From contig NZ_VSZS01000061.1 in assembly GCF_008180155.1 (NCBI RefSeq), forward strand, positions 186,001 to 250,000: a stretch of 64,000 nt of DNA, read 5' to 3'. Within the stretch, counting starts at the first letter, position 1. Each line of letters begins with the position of its first letter. Of the stretch, positions 18,994-27,019 are shown piece by piece. The DNA comes from Neoaquamicrobium microcysteis. Lineage in GTDB: Bacteria; Pseudomonadota; Alphaproteobacteria; Rhizobiales; Rhizobiaceae. The notes beneath the pieces are model-generated. The model saw nothing but the letters and a program-made list of their open reading frames with translations. It did no database searches and was not told the DNA's origin. Position numbers and translations under genes: made by a program.

Positions 18994-20601
18994 ATGACGT
19001 TCACGACCGGCCAATACCTGACCCGGCTGCTTGAAGCCTATGGCGTGGATACCGTTTTCGGCATTCCCGGTGTGCATACGGTCGAGCTCTATCGCGGGCT
19101 CGCAGACAGCCGCCTTCGCCACATCACGCCACGTCACGAGCAGGGCGCGGGCTTCATGGCCGACGGATATGCGCGCGCCAGCGGCCGGCCGGGCGTGGTC
19201 TTCGCCATCTCCGGGCCGGGCATGACCAACATCATGACCGCGATGGCGCAGGCCTATGCCGATTCCATTCCCATGCTGGTTATCTCCACCGTCAACGCAC
19301 ATGGCCGCATGGGCTCGGGCGATGGCTGGCTGCACGAACTGCCCGACCAGCAGGCGATGGCGGGCGGCGTGACTGCCTTCAGCCGCACGGTGCACACCCC
19401 GCACGAACTCGCGCCCGCGCTGGCTCAGGCTTTCGCGGTGTTCGACGGGGCCCGGCCGCGCCCGGTCCACATCGAACTGCCAATCGACGTGATGCTGGCC
19501 AACGCTGGTCACCTGCCGTCGCCGGCCGCGCCCGCACGCGTCTCACGCCCCGTACCTTCCACCCATGAGGTCGACGCTGCAGCCGCCATGCTGCGTGCAT
19601 CGTCCGCCCCTGTGATTCTCGCCGGCGGCGGAGCTGTCCGCGCATCCGGGCAGGTGAGGGCGCTGGCCGAGGCGCTGGATGCGCCGGTGGTGATGACCGT
19701 CAATGCGCGCGGCATGCTTCCGCCCGACCATCCGCTGGCGGTGAGCCTTAGCCCCAGCATGGCGGCGACGCGCGCGCTGATCGCGCAGGCCGATGTCGTG
19801 CTTGCGCTCGGCACCGAGTTCGGCGCGACCGACTACGACATGTATGAGAATGGCGGCTTTGCATGTCCGGCCCCGCTCATCCGGGTGGACATAGACCCGC
19901 GGCAGGCCTTTCGCGGGCCTGCGGCAGCAATCACGATGGTGGGCGACGCGGGCGAGGCCGCAGCATTGCTGGCCGCGAAGATCGAGCCGCGCACCGCCAC
20001 TGGACAGGACCGCGCCACGCGAGCACGCAACGGCATCGACGCGCTCGATGATGCGATGCGCGGCGACCTGCGCATCCTCGAGATCGTGCGCGACGCGCTC
20101 CCCGACGCGCCGATCGTTGGCGATTCCACCCAACTCGTCTATGCGGGCAATCTCGGCTTTGCGGCGGCAAGGCCGGGAAGCTGGTTCAACTCGGCCACAG
20201 GCTTCGGCACGCTGGGCTACGCACTGCCGGCCGCAACGGGCGTCTGGCTCGGCGGCGACGGTGGCCCGGTCGTTGCGCTTGCCGGCGACGGCGGCTTGCA
20301 GTTCACCATGGGCGAATTGGCGAGCGCCGCGCAGGTGCGGGCGAAGATCGTCCTGCTGCTCCACGACAATTCCGGCTACGGCGAGATCAAGTCCTACATG
20401 GTCTCCGCCGGCGTGCCGCCGATCGGCGTGGATTTGCTGACGCCCGATTTCATCGCCGTCGCCCGAGCCTGCGGCTGGACGGCGAAGAAGCTGGCCTCGC
20501 TGGCGGATCTCAACGCCTCGCTTGCCACGGCGGCAGCGGGGGAAGGCCCCACGCTGCTGCTGTTCGACGACACGCTCCGCGCCGAGGCACGCCAGCTTTA
20601 G
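18994..20601 (+). CDS. ThDP-dependent enzyme, 5-guanidino-2-oxopentanoate decarboxylase (AruI)-like
   Basis: A 535-residue enzyme of the acetolactate synthase/2-oxo acid decarboxylase fold. The N-terminal Pyr domain has GVDTVFGIPGVHTVELYRGL and the activating glutamate in PRHEQGAGFMADGYAR. A central FAD/NAD-like domain follows, and the C-terminal PP domain carries the ThDP motif from GDGGLQFTMGELASA to LLLHDNSGYGEI. The N-terminal stretch closely resembles AruI, which decarboxylates 2-ketoarginine in the arginine transaminase pathway of Pseudomonas. I chose ATG 18994 behind GGAGGGAGG. No partner aminotransferase (AruH) is adjacent, so the substrate remains uncertain; another 2-oxo acid is possible. 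Confidence 0.75.
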   Translation: MTFTTGQYLTRLLEAYGVDTVFGIPGVHTVELYRGLADSRLRHITPRHEQGAGFMADGYARASGRPGVVFAISGPGMTNIMTAMAQAYADSIPMLVISTVNAHGRMGSGDGWLHELPDQQAMAGGVTAFSRTVHTPHELAPALAQAFAVFDGARPRPVHIELPIDVMLANAGHLPSPAAPARVSRPVPSTHEVDAAAAMLRASSAPVILAGGGAVRASGQVRALAEALDAPVVMTVNARGMLPPDHPLAVSLSPSMAATRALIAQADVVLALGTEFGATDYDMYENGGFACPAPLIRVDIDPRQAFRGPAAAITMVGDAGEAAALLAAKIEPRTATGQDRATRARNGIDALDDAMRGDLRILEIVRDALPDAPIVGDSTQLVYAGNLGFAAARPGSWFNSATGFGTLGYALPAATGVWLGGDGGPVVALAGDGGLQFTMGELASAAQVRAKIVLLLHDNSGYGEIKSYMVSAGVPPIGVDLLTPDFIAVARACGWTAKKLASLADLNASLATAAAGEGPTLLLFDDTLRAEARQL

Positions 20602-21182
20602 GCCGCGTCGGTCACGATCACGTCCATCTTTATGTCGTGCGGCTGCGGGCGGATCGTGGCGATTGCAGCCTCCGCATAGCCGATGCCGATGACGAGCGGT
20701 TTGCCTTGCATGGCCGCGAGCGTGCGGTCGAAGAAGCCGCCGCCATAGCCGAGGCGATAGCGCGCGCTGTCGAAACCCACGACCGGCGCGATCACGACGT
20801 CGGGCAGAACCGCTGGTCCCTGTGCCGGCACCAGGATGTTCCACACGCCGCGTTCCAGCTTGTCGCCGGGCGACCAGCAGCGAAATTCCAGCGGCTGGCC
20901 CTTGGCGACCACAACCGGCAGCGCGATCCGCCCGCCGCGCCGGCGAACGCGATCCATCCAGTCGCGCAGGTCGGGCTCACCGCGAAAAGGCCAGTACCCA
21001 CTGACGATGCGGCCCTCCGGCGAGCCGATTGCCGCGTCCAGCCCCGCTGCGATGCGCTGGCTGCGCCCGGCGCGTTCCTCCGCGCTCAACGTCATCCGCA
21101 GGTCGATCAGGCGTGCCCGCTCGGCCTTGCGCCAGCGTGCGACATCGGCCCATCCGCCATCGTCGTTTCCCTGCTCGGACAT
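20598..21182 (-). CDS. 5-formyltetrahydrofolate cyclo-ligase
   Basis: This enzyme (5,10-methenyl-THF synthetase) uses ATP to turn 5-formyl-THF back into 5,10-methenyl-THF, rescuing the folate pool. The 194-residue protein has the family N-terminus WRKAERARLIDLR, GYWPFRGEPDLRDWM, and the ATP-binding signature FDSARYRLGYGGGFFDRTL followed by VIGIGYAEA. ATG 21182 follows GAGG; the open frame extends further to 21428 but without family similarity. It is convergent with the ThDP enzyme and the stop codons overlap. Its folate role fits the one-carbon genes further right, although it is 25 kb from them. Confidence 0.92.
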   Translation of the reverse strand: MSEQGNDDGGWADVARWRKAERARLIDLRMTLSAEERAGRSQRIAAGLDAAIGSPEGRIVSGYWPFRGEPDLRDWMDRVRRRGGRIALPVVVAKGQPLEFRCWSPGDKLERGVWNILVPAQGPAVLPDVVIAPVVGFDSARYRLGYGGGFFDRTLAAMQGKPLVIGIGYAEAAIATIRPQPHDIKMDVIVTDAA

Positions 21183-21340
21183 GCCTGCCTCGTACGCTGC
21201 GAGTGCGAAGGTGACGCGTCCAGCGTGGGTCGCGCCTGTGCGAAAGACAAGGGAAACGCCGCGCTGGACCAACAAAACCACGGCATTGACGGGCAGTCCT
21301 CCGCTTTCGCAATGCACAAGATTTTTCGCAAAGACGCCTA

Positions 21341-21376
21341 TTGAAATCGATTTCATTGCCGATACAATCGATTTCA
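21341..21376 (+). promoter_or_regulatory. Promoter with two LacI-type operators before the sugar ABC operon
   Basis: -35 TTGAAA (21341-21346) and -10 TACAAT (21363-21368) are 16 bases apart. TGAAATCGATTTCA at 21342-21355 is a perfect 14-bp palindrome centred on CG. TACAATCGATTTCA at 21363-21376 is a second, imperfect copy. Their starts are 21 bases apart, two helical turns, so both lie on one face of the DNA and cover the two promoter hexamers. The LacI protein at 25979 is the likely ligand-sensing repressor. Confidence 0.75.
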
Positions 21377-21400
21377 TCGAGTTCTCAGGGAGGAGTTTAC

Positions 21401-22423
21401 ATGACCAGACTTTCTGCATTCGCGGCATCGGTTGCCGCCATCGCGCTGACGGCTTCGGTCGCCCAGGCCGATACCTTCACCATCGGACTGTCCAATGGCT
21501 GGGTGGGTTCGGAATGGCGCACCCAGATGATCGAGGAAGCGCAGGCCGCCGCGGCCGCCTGGGAGGAAAAGGGCCATACCGTCAACGTCGTGGTGCAGAG
21601 CGCCAACGTCGACGTGCCGGGCCAGATCGCCCATGTTCGCAACTTCATCAGCCAGGGCGTCGATGCCATCATCATCAACCCCAACAGCCCGACGGCGTTC
21701 GATCCGGTCTTCGCGCAGGCGAAGGAAGCCGGCATCCTCGTGATCTCGACCGACGCCGAAGTCTCGTCGCCCGACGCGATCTATGTCGGCATCGACCAGA
21801 CGGCATGGGGCGCGCGCGGCGCCGAATGGCTGGCCGAGACGCTCAATGGCGAAGGCAAGGTGGTCGCCATCAACGGCGTCGCCGGTCACCCGGCCAATGA
21901 GATGCGCGTGGCGGGCTACCGTTCGGTGTTCGAGCAGCATCCGGGTATCGAGGTCGTCAACGAGGTCAACGCAAACTGGGATCAGGCCCAGGGCCAGCAG
22001 GCGATGCAGAACCTGCTCGCGACCTATCCGGACATCGCCGGCGTGTGGGTGCAGGACGGCATGGCCGCTGGCGCGTGGAAGTCGATCCAGGATGCCGGCA
22101 AGACGGGTGACATCGCCGCGACCGGCGAGATCCGCAAGGACTTCATCGACCTGTGGACTTCCGAAGGCCTGAACTCCGGCGCGACCGTGAACCCTCCTGG
22201 CGTGATGGCCTCGGCGCTGAACGTCGCGGTGTTCATGCTCGAGGGCCGCGAGCTCAAGGAGCCGGCGACGGCGGGGCAGTACGGCAACGCAATGTACCTG
22301 CCCATCCCGTTCATCGACTCGTCGAACCTCGCAGAGGCGGCCGCGCAGCTTGAAGGCAAGCCGGGCCACTATTCCTACACCAGCGCGCTTTCGATCGAAG
22401 ACGCCGAGGCCCTGTTCAAGTAG
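21401..22423 (+). CDS. Sugar ABC transporter substrate-binding protein
   Basis: A periplasmic binding protein of the ribose/galactose type (Peripla_BP_4), 340 residues. The signal peptide MTRLSAFAASVAAIALTASV is cleaved near AQA-DTF. The mature part begins FTIGLSNGWVGSEWRTQMI, with FISQGVDAIIINPNSPTAFD and a hinge-region GVAGHPANEMRVAGYR, as in the family. An AGGGAGGAG ribosome binding site precedes ATG 21401. It is the first gene of an operon with ATPase, two permeases, LacI regulator, dehydrogenase and kinase. A strong hairpin follows the gene. The sugar is unknown; the two catabolic genes suggest a polyol or unusual sugar. Confidence 0.92.
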   Translation: MTRLSAFAASVAAIALTASVAQADTFTIGLSNGWVGSEWRTQMIEEAQAAAAAWEEKGHTVNVVVQSANVDVPGQIAHVRNFISQGVDAIIINPNSPTAFDPVFAQAKEAGILVISTDAEVSSPDAIYVGIDQTAWGARGAEWLAETLNGEGKVVAINGVAGHPANEMRVAGYRSVFEQHPGIEVVNEVNANWDQAQGQQAMQNLLATYPDIAGVWVQDGMAAGAWKSIQDAGKTGDIAATGEIRKDFIDLWTSEGLNSGATVNPPGVMASALNVAVFMLEGRELKEPATAGQYGNAMYLPIPFIDSSNLAEAAAQLEGKPGHYSYTSALSIEDAEALFK

Positions 22424-22440
22424 GCTCTCCTCCCAGGGGT

Positions 22441-22468
22441 GGCGCGCGCCGGGCATCCGGTGCGCGCC
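22441..22468 (+). other. Intercistronic hairpin after the binding-protein gene
   Basis: GGCGCGCGCCGG, loop GCAT, CCGGTGCGCGCC: a 12-bp RNA stem with one G-U pair, 17 bases after the stop codon and with no T-run. Such hairpins commonly protect the upstream message from 3' exonucleases, giving more binding protein than membrane components. Confidence 0.65.
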
Positions 22469-22498
22469 GCCTGACCGTGTCAGTTCCGGGGTAATACG

Positions 22499-24001
22499 AT
22501 GACCGAGCTGCTCATCCGCGGCGCGCGCAAGGCCTATGGCGCGACGCTGGCGCTCCGCCGGGGTGATTTCGACCTCAAGGGCGGCGAAGTGCACGTGCTC
22601 ATCGGGTCCAACGGTTCGGGCAAGAGCACGCTGTGCAAGATCGTGGCTGGCTCCGTGAAGCCCGATGCGGGCGAGGTCGTGCTTAACGGCGCGCCGGTGA
22701 CGATCGCCGGCCCGCAGGCTTCGCGGGCGCTCGGCATCGGCATCTTCTATCAGGAGCTCAGCCTTGCGGCGCGACGCACCGTCGCCGAGAACATCCTGCT
22801 GCCCGAACTGCCGGCCACAGGCGGCCTGTTCGTCAACCGACGGGAGCTGGACGAGCGCGCCGCGCGCTACATCGCGGAGTTTGCCGATGTGGCGGGTGAC
22901 GGCTTTTCGGCCGACACGCCCGTTCTCAACCTTCGCGCCGACCAGCGCCAGCTTGTCGAGATCATGAAGGCGCTGGCAAGCGAAGCGCCGATACTCATCT
23001 TCGACGAGCCGACCTCGGCGCTCGACCGCGCGCAGGTCGACCGCTTCTTTGAAATCCTCAAGCGGCTGAAGGGCGAGGGCAGGGCCATCGTCTTCATCTC
23101 GCACCGCATGGACGAGATTTTCGCCATCGGTGACCGCGTTACCGTCATCCGCGACGGCGAGACGGTCGCCACGTCCAACATCGCCGAGACCGATCCCTCC
23201 ACCGTCATCCGCCAGATGGTGGGCGACCAGGGAGAGCTCGTCGCTGCCGCTGCCGCGCCGGCCGCCGCACCCGGCGAGGCGCGCATCGCGCTTCAGGTCG
23301 ACAGGCTCGGCGGGCAGGGCTTCACCGAAATATCGTTCCGGGTCGCCCGCGGCGAAATCCTGGGCTTCGGCGGCCTTCACGGGCAGGGCCAGTCCTCGGT
23401 GCTGCGCGCGCTTTTCGGCGCGGCTTCCCACGATGCCGGCAGCGTCACGCTTGACGGCAAGCCCTACAAGGCCGCGTCTCCGCGCGATGCGATCGCGCAT
23501 GGCGTCGCCTACGTGTCGGGAGACCGTAGCCGCGACGGCGTCGTGCAGGGCAGACCCATCCTCGAAAACGTCACGCCGATCCACTTCCTGCGAAACCGGA
23601 TCGGGCTGGTGCGTCCCTCCGCCCTCAAGGATAAGGCGGATGGGCCGCTTAAGGCGCTCAAGACCAAGTTCCAGACCATCGACCATCCGATCAATTCGTT
23701 GTCGGGCGGCAACCAGCAGAAGATCGTGATCGCCCGCTGGCTGATCGACCGGCCGGACGTGCTGCTTCTGGATGACCCGACAAAGGGCATCGACCTTCAG
23801 GCCAAGTCCGACCTGTTTGCGCTTATCCGCCAGCTCGCCGCCGAAGGCATGGGCATCGTGCTCTATTCCTCGGAGGACGCCGAGCTGCTCGCCAATGCAG
23901 ACCGCATCCTCGTTTTCAACTCCGGCAGCGTGACGCGCGAGCTCAGGGGCGACGAGCGCACCCGCTACAATCTCTATCACGCCGCATACGAGGCCGCCTG
24001 A
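22499..24001 (+). CDS. Sugar ABC transporter ATPase with two ABC domains (RbsA type)
   Basis: A 500-residue ATPase with two fused nucleotide-binding domains. Domain 1 has Walker A GSNGSGKST (about residues 37 to 45), a degenerate signature LRADQRQLVEI instead of LSxGQ, Walker B ILIFDEPTSALD and switch ISHRMDEIF. Domain 2 has the usual degenerate Walker A GLHGQGQSS, a good signature LSGGNQQKIVIARWL, and Walker B VLLLDDPTKGID with Asp where most have the catalytic Glu. Asymmetric sites are normal in RbsA-type proteins, but the Asp is less common. The stop overlaps the next start by one base (TGATG). Confidence 0.9.
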   Translation: MTELLIRGARKAYGATLALRRGDFDLKGGEVHVLIGSNGSGKSTLCKIVAGSVKPDAGEVVLNGAPVTIAGPQASRALGIGIFYQELSLAARRTVAENILLPELPATGGLFVNRRELDERAARYIAEFADVAGDGFSADTPVLNLRADQRQLVEIMKALASEAPILIFDEPTSALDRAQVDRFFEILKRLKGEGRAIVFISHRMDEIFAIGDRVTVIRDGETVATSNIAETDPSTVIRQMVGDQGELVAAAAAPAAAPGEARIALQVDRLGGQGFTEISFRVARGEILGFGGLHGQGQSSVLRALFGAASHDAGSVTLDGKPYKAASPRDAIAHGVAYVSGDRSRDGVVQGRPILENVTPIHFLRNRIGLVRPSALKDKADGPLKALKTKFQTIDHPINSLSGGNQQKIVIARWLIDRPDVLLLDDPTKGIDLQAKSDLFALIRQLAAEGMGIVLYSSEDAELLANADRILVFNSGSVTRELRGDERTRYNLYHAAYEAA

Positions 24002-24984
24002 TGACGAGCCTTTCGCCCACCGCCGACCGTAACCCGTTTGCAGCAGCGCTTGAGCGGCTGCCTTTCCTGCCCGCGCTGCTCATCCTTGTCGTGCTCGTCG
24101 TGCTCAACGGCTGGTTCGAGCCCAACAGCCTTTCCTACCGCGCCATCACCGGTCTGGTCAGCACCTATCTGGCGCTGATGATGCTGGCCATCGCCCAGAC
24201 TTATGTGGTCATGGCCGGCGATATCGACCTTTCGGTCGGGGCCACGCTGTCGCTGGTCAACGTCGTCGTCATAGTGCTGATGGAGCGTTGGGGCGGCGGT
24301 GGGGGAATGGTGCTCCTCGCCTGCTTCGTCGGCATTCTCACGGGGCTCGCCTGCGGGCTGATAAACGGTCTGGTCGTCGCGGCCCTTCGCCTTCAGGCCA
24401 TCGTAGCCACATTCGCGACCTCCATCTTCTTCACCGGCGTCGCGCTCTACGTGCTGCCCGTGGCGGGCACGCCTGCGCCTGCCGCCTTCTGGCGAACCTA
24501 TGGCGGGCGCATCCTCGAAATCCCCTTCGTGTTCTGGGTCGTCGCTGCGCTTGCCCTGCTGCTGGTGCTTCTGGTGCGCACGCGGCTTACCCTCCAGCTT
24601 CTGGCGGTGGGCGACGACGCGCAGGGCGCTTTCCAGTCCGGCCTCCCAGTCGCAGCCATACGCATCAAGGGCTACGTGCTGTGCGGCCTGTTCGCGGCAC
24701 TGGCGGCCCTTTGCATCACCGGCGACACCGCCAGCGGCGATCCGCTGGTGGGCGGCAAGATGACGCTCTACAGCGTCGCGGCCGTCGTGCTGGGCGGCAG
24801 CGCGCTGTCTGGCGGCAAGGGCACCGTCGTCGGCTCGCTGGTCGGCGCGCTCATCATCGGGCTCATCAACTCGCTGGTCTTCTTCGTCGGCACGCCGTCC
24901 GAATGGCAGAACCTCGTTCAGGGCCTCGCGATCCTCATCGCGCTGATGGCGGGCGTGTTCGTCGGCCGGAGGGTGGGACAATGA
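24001..24984 (+). CDS. Sugar ABC transporter permease (RbsC type), first
   Basis: A 327-residue inner-membrane permease of the BPD_transp_2 family with eight to ten hydrophobic helices. The segment QTYVVMAGDIDLSVGATLSL is the family hallmark, followed by CGLINGLVVAALRLQAIVAT. The conserved ALSGGKGTVVGSLVGALIIG lies near the C-terminus. Start and stop overlap both neighbours (TGATG and ATGA). It pairs with the second permease as a heterodimer. Confidence 0.92.
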   Translation: MTSLSPTADRNPFAAALERLPFLPALLILVVLVVLNGWFEPNSLSYRAITGLVSTYLALMMLAIAQTYVVMAGDIDLSVGATLSLVNVVVIVLMERWGGGGGMVLLACFVGILTGLACGLINGLVVAALRLQAIVATFATSIFFTGVALYVLPVAGTPAPAAFWRTYGGRILEIPFVFWVVAALALLLVLLVRTRLTLQLLAVGDDAQGAFQSGLPVAAIRIKGYVLCGLFAALAALCITGDTASGDPLVGGKMTLYSVAAVVLGGSALSGGKGTVVGSLVGALIIGLINSLVFFVGTPSEWQNLVQGLAILIALMAGVFVGRRVGQ

Positions 24985-25982
24985 GCATCGACACCTCCGC
25001 AGCCGGCGTCTCGGGAAACCGCAGCGGGTCGGCCGTGATCGAGTTCGTCAGGAAGCCGCTCGTCGTCGCGCTCGTCCTCATCGTCGCGCTTCTGGCGCTT
25101 GGCGAGGCGCTGTCGCCCGGCTTCGCCTCGTTGCAGCAGATCCTGCGCCTTTCCATCGTGGCCGCGCTGCTGGGCATCGTCGCTGCGGGGCAGAACCTCG
25201 TCATTCTCGGCGGGCGTGAAGGCATCGACCTGTCGGTCGGCGGCGTCGTCTCACTGTCGGCCATCATCGCCGGCAACCTCATGATGGGGCAGAACGGCGG
25301 CATCCTGCCCGCCGTGCTGGTCTGTCTGGCGACGGGCGCTCTTTTCGGCCTCGCCAACGGCCTCGGCGTCACGCTTCTGCGCATTCCGCCACTGGTGATG
25401 ACGCTGGGCATGCTGGGTGTGCTGCAAGGCCTTCTGGTGGTCATCCGCCAGGGTATCCCATCGGGCCGCGCCGCGCCCGCCCTGTCCCAGTTCGTCTCGC
25501 AGCCTTTCCTGCTCGGCCTGCCCGGCATCATCTGGCTCTGGCTCGCCATCGGCCTGCTGATGGCGTTCCTGCTCAAGCGCACGGTGTTCGGCTACCGCGT
25601 CTACGCCATCGGTTCCAACGAACAGGCGGCCTACATGGCCGGCGTGCCGGTACGCACCATCCGCGTCGCGCTGTTCATGCTGTCGGGCATGTTCGCCGCA
25701 CTCGCCGGCATCTGCCTGCTTGGCTATTCCGGCTCGTCCTTTGCCAATGTTGGCGAAACCTACATGCTGCCGTCCATCATCGCCGTGGTGCTTGGCGGCA
25801 CGCCGCTGGCCGGCGGGCGGGGCGGTTACACCGGCACCATGGCGGGCGCGATGCTGCTGGTCGTTCTGCAAAGCATCCTGACCACGATCAACATCGACGA
25901 ATCCGGCCGGCAGATGATTTTCGGCGCCACGCTTTTGGTGCTCATGCTGTTCTACGGCCGCGCAAAGGCGATGCGGGGATGA
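24981..25982 (+). CDS. Sugar ABC transporter permease (RbsC type), second
   Basis: A 333-residue RbsC-type permease. Landmarks are GQNLVILGGREGIDLSVGGV, FGLANGLGVTLLRIPPLVMT, YAIGSNEQAAYMAGVPV (the loop that contacts the ATPase) and PLAGGRGGYTGTMAGAMLLV. The start ATG 24981 overlaps the first permease stop (ATGA), and its own stop overlaps the LacI start (ATGA). A longer in-frame reading from 24288 shadows the first permease. Confidence 0.92.
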   Translation: MSIDTSAAGVSGNRSGSAVIEFVRKPLVVALVLIVALLALGEALSPGFASLQQILRLSIVAALLGIVAAGQNLVILGGREGIDLSVGGVVSLSAIIAGNLMMGQNGGILPAVLVCLATGALFGLANGLGVTLLRIPPLVMTLGMLGVLQGLLVVIRQGIPSGRAAPALSQFVSQPFLLGLPGIIWLWLAIGLLMAFLLKRTVFGYRVYAIGSNEQAAYMAGVPVRTIRVALFMLSGMFAALAGICLLGYSGSSFANVGETYMLPSIIAVVLGGTPLAGGRGGYTGTMAGAMLLVVLQSILTTINIDESGRQMIFGATLLVLMLFYGRAKAMRG

Positions 25983-26998
25983 CGACCCGCGCAAAGATCA
26001 AGGATATCGCGGCGTCGGTCGGCGTGTCGCCGGCAACCGTGTCTCGGGCGCTGACCGGCACCGGCCTTGTCGCCGAACCCACGCTCAGCCGCATCCGCGA
26101 GGCTGCGCGCGATATGAACTACCGCCCCAACGTGTCGGCCCGCAACCTGCGCACGCAGCGTTCCATGTCGGTGCTGATGGTTGTGCGCGATGTCGGCAAT
26201 CCATTCTATCTCGAAATCCTCAAGGGCGTGGAATCGACGGCCCGCGCCGCCGGCTACGCGGTCCTCATGGGCAACACCGAGAACAACCCCGAGCGCGAGA
26301 TCGAGTATTTCGACATGCTGCGCGACGGCCACGCCGACGGCATGATCCTGATTACCGGCAAGCTGCCCAAACGCGACGGCTTCGCCGAGCGCATCAGGAA
26401 CCTTCCCGTCGTCGTCGCGCTGGAGGCGATCAACGGCAGCGGCTTGCCGCATGTCATGATCGACAATGAGGGCGCGTCTCGCGAAGCTGTCCAGCACCTC
26501 ATCGGGCTCGGCCATCGCCGCATCGCCCACATCGCCGGCCCGGTGCCGGAGATCATGAGCCTGCGCCGCCGCGACGGCTACCGCCGCGCCATGGAGGATG
26601 CCGGCCTGCCTGTCCCGGAAGGCTACGAACCGGTCGGCGATTACCTGCTCCACACCGGCGAGCGCCTGTGCCGCCAGCTTTTCGAGCTGCCCGAGCCGCC
26701 CACCGCTATTTTCGTGGCTAACGACGAGATGGCCTTCGGCGCCATCAACGAGCTGCGGCGCATGGGGCTCGACGTGCCCCGCGACGTGTCGGTGGTCGGC
26801 TTCGACGACCTCTTCCTCAGCCAGGCCTTCCACCCGCCGCTCACCACGGTCAGCCAGCCGCGCGCGGCCATTGGCCAGAAGGCGATGGAGCTTTTGCTGC
26901 ACGTGTTCTCGGGCGAGCCCGGCGTGCCGGAAACGGTCGAGATGCCGACCGAGCTGAAACTGCGCGGCTCCACCGCCCCGCTTCCTACGAATTCCTGA
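25979..26998 (+). CDS. LacI-family transcriptional regulator
   Basis: A 339-residue repressor. The N-terminal helix-turn-helix KIKDIAASVGVSPATVSRAL is followed by the hinge helix region NYRPNVSARNLRTQRS and a ribose-binding-like effector domain (VLMVVRDVGNPFYLEIL, then FVANDEMAFGAINELRRMG and DVSVVGFDDLFL). It is encoded inside the sugar operon with a 4-base overlap, so it is produced with the genes it probably controls. Its candidate operators are the CG-centred palindromes at 21342 and 21363; a related site lies before the phosphofructokinase gene at 45809. The effector is probably the imported sugar or its phosphate. Confidence 0.93.
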   Translation: MTTRAKIKDIAASVGVSPATVSRALTGTGLVAEPTLSRIREAARDMNYRPNVSARNLRTQRSMSVLMVVRDVGNPFYLEILKGVESTARAAGYAVLMGNTENNPEREIEYFDMLRDGHADGMILITGKLPKRDGFAERIRNLPVVVALEAINGSGLPHVMIDNEGASREAVQHLIGLGHRRIAHIAGPVPEIMSLRRRDGYRRAMEDAGLPVPEGYEPVGDYLLHTGERLCRQLFELPEPPTAIFVANDEMAFGAINELRRMGLDVPRDVSVVGFDDLFLSQAFHPPLTTVSQPRAAIGQKAMELLLHVFSGEPGVPETVEMPTELKLRGSTAPLPTNS

Positions 26999-27019
26999 AA
27001 GAACGACGGAGAGACAGGC

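Noticed and set aside
24288-25982. A 564-codon frame suggesting a larger second permease
   Set aside because: Residues before 24981 are Arg-rich shadow of the first permease; the ATGA overlap marks the true start.
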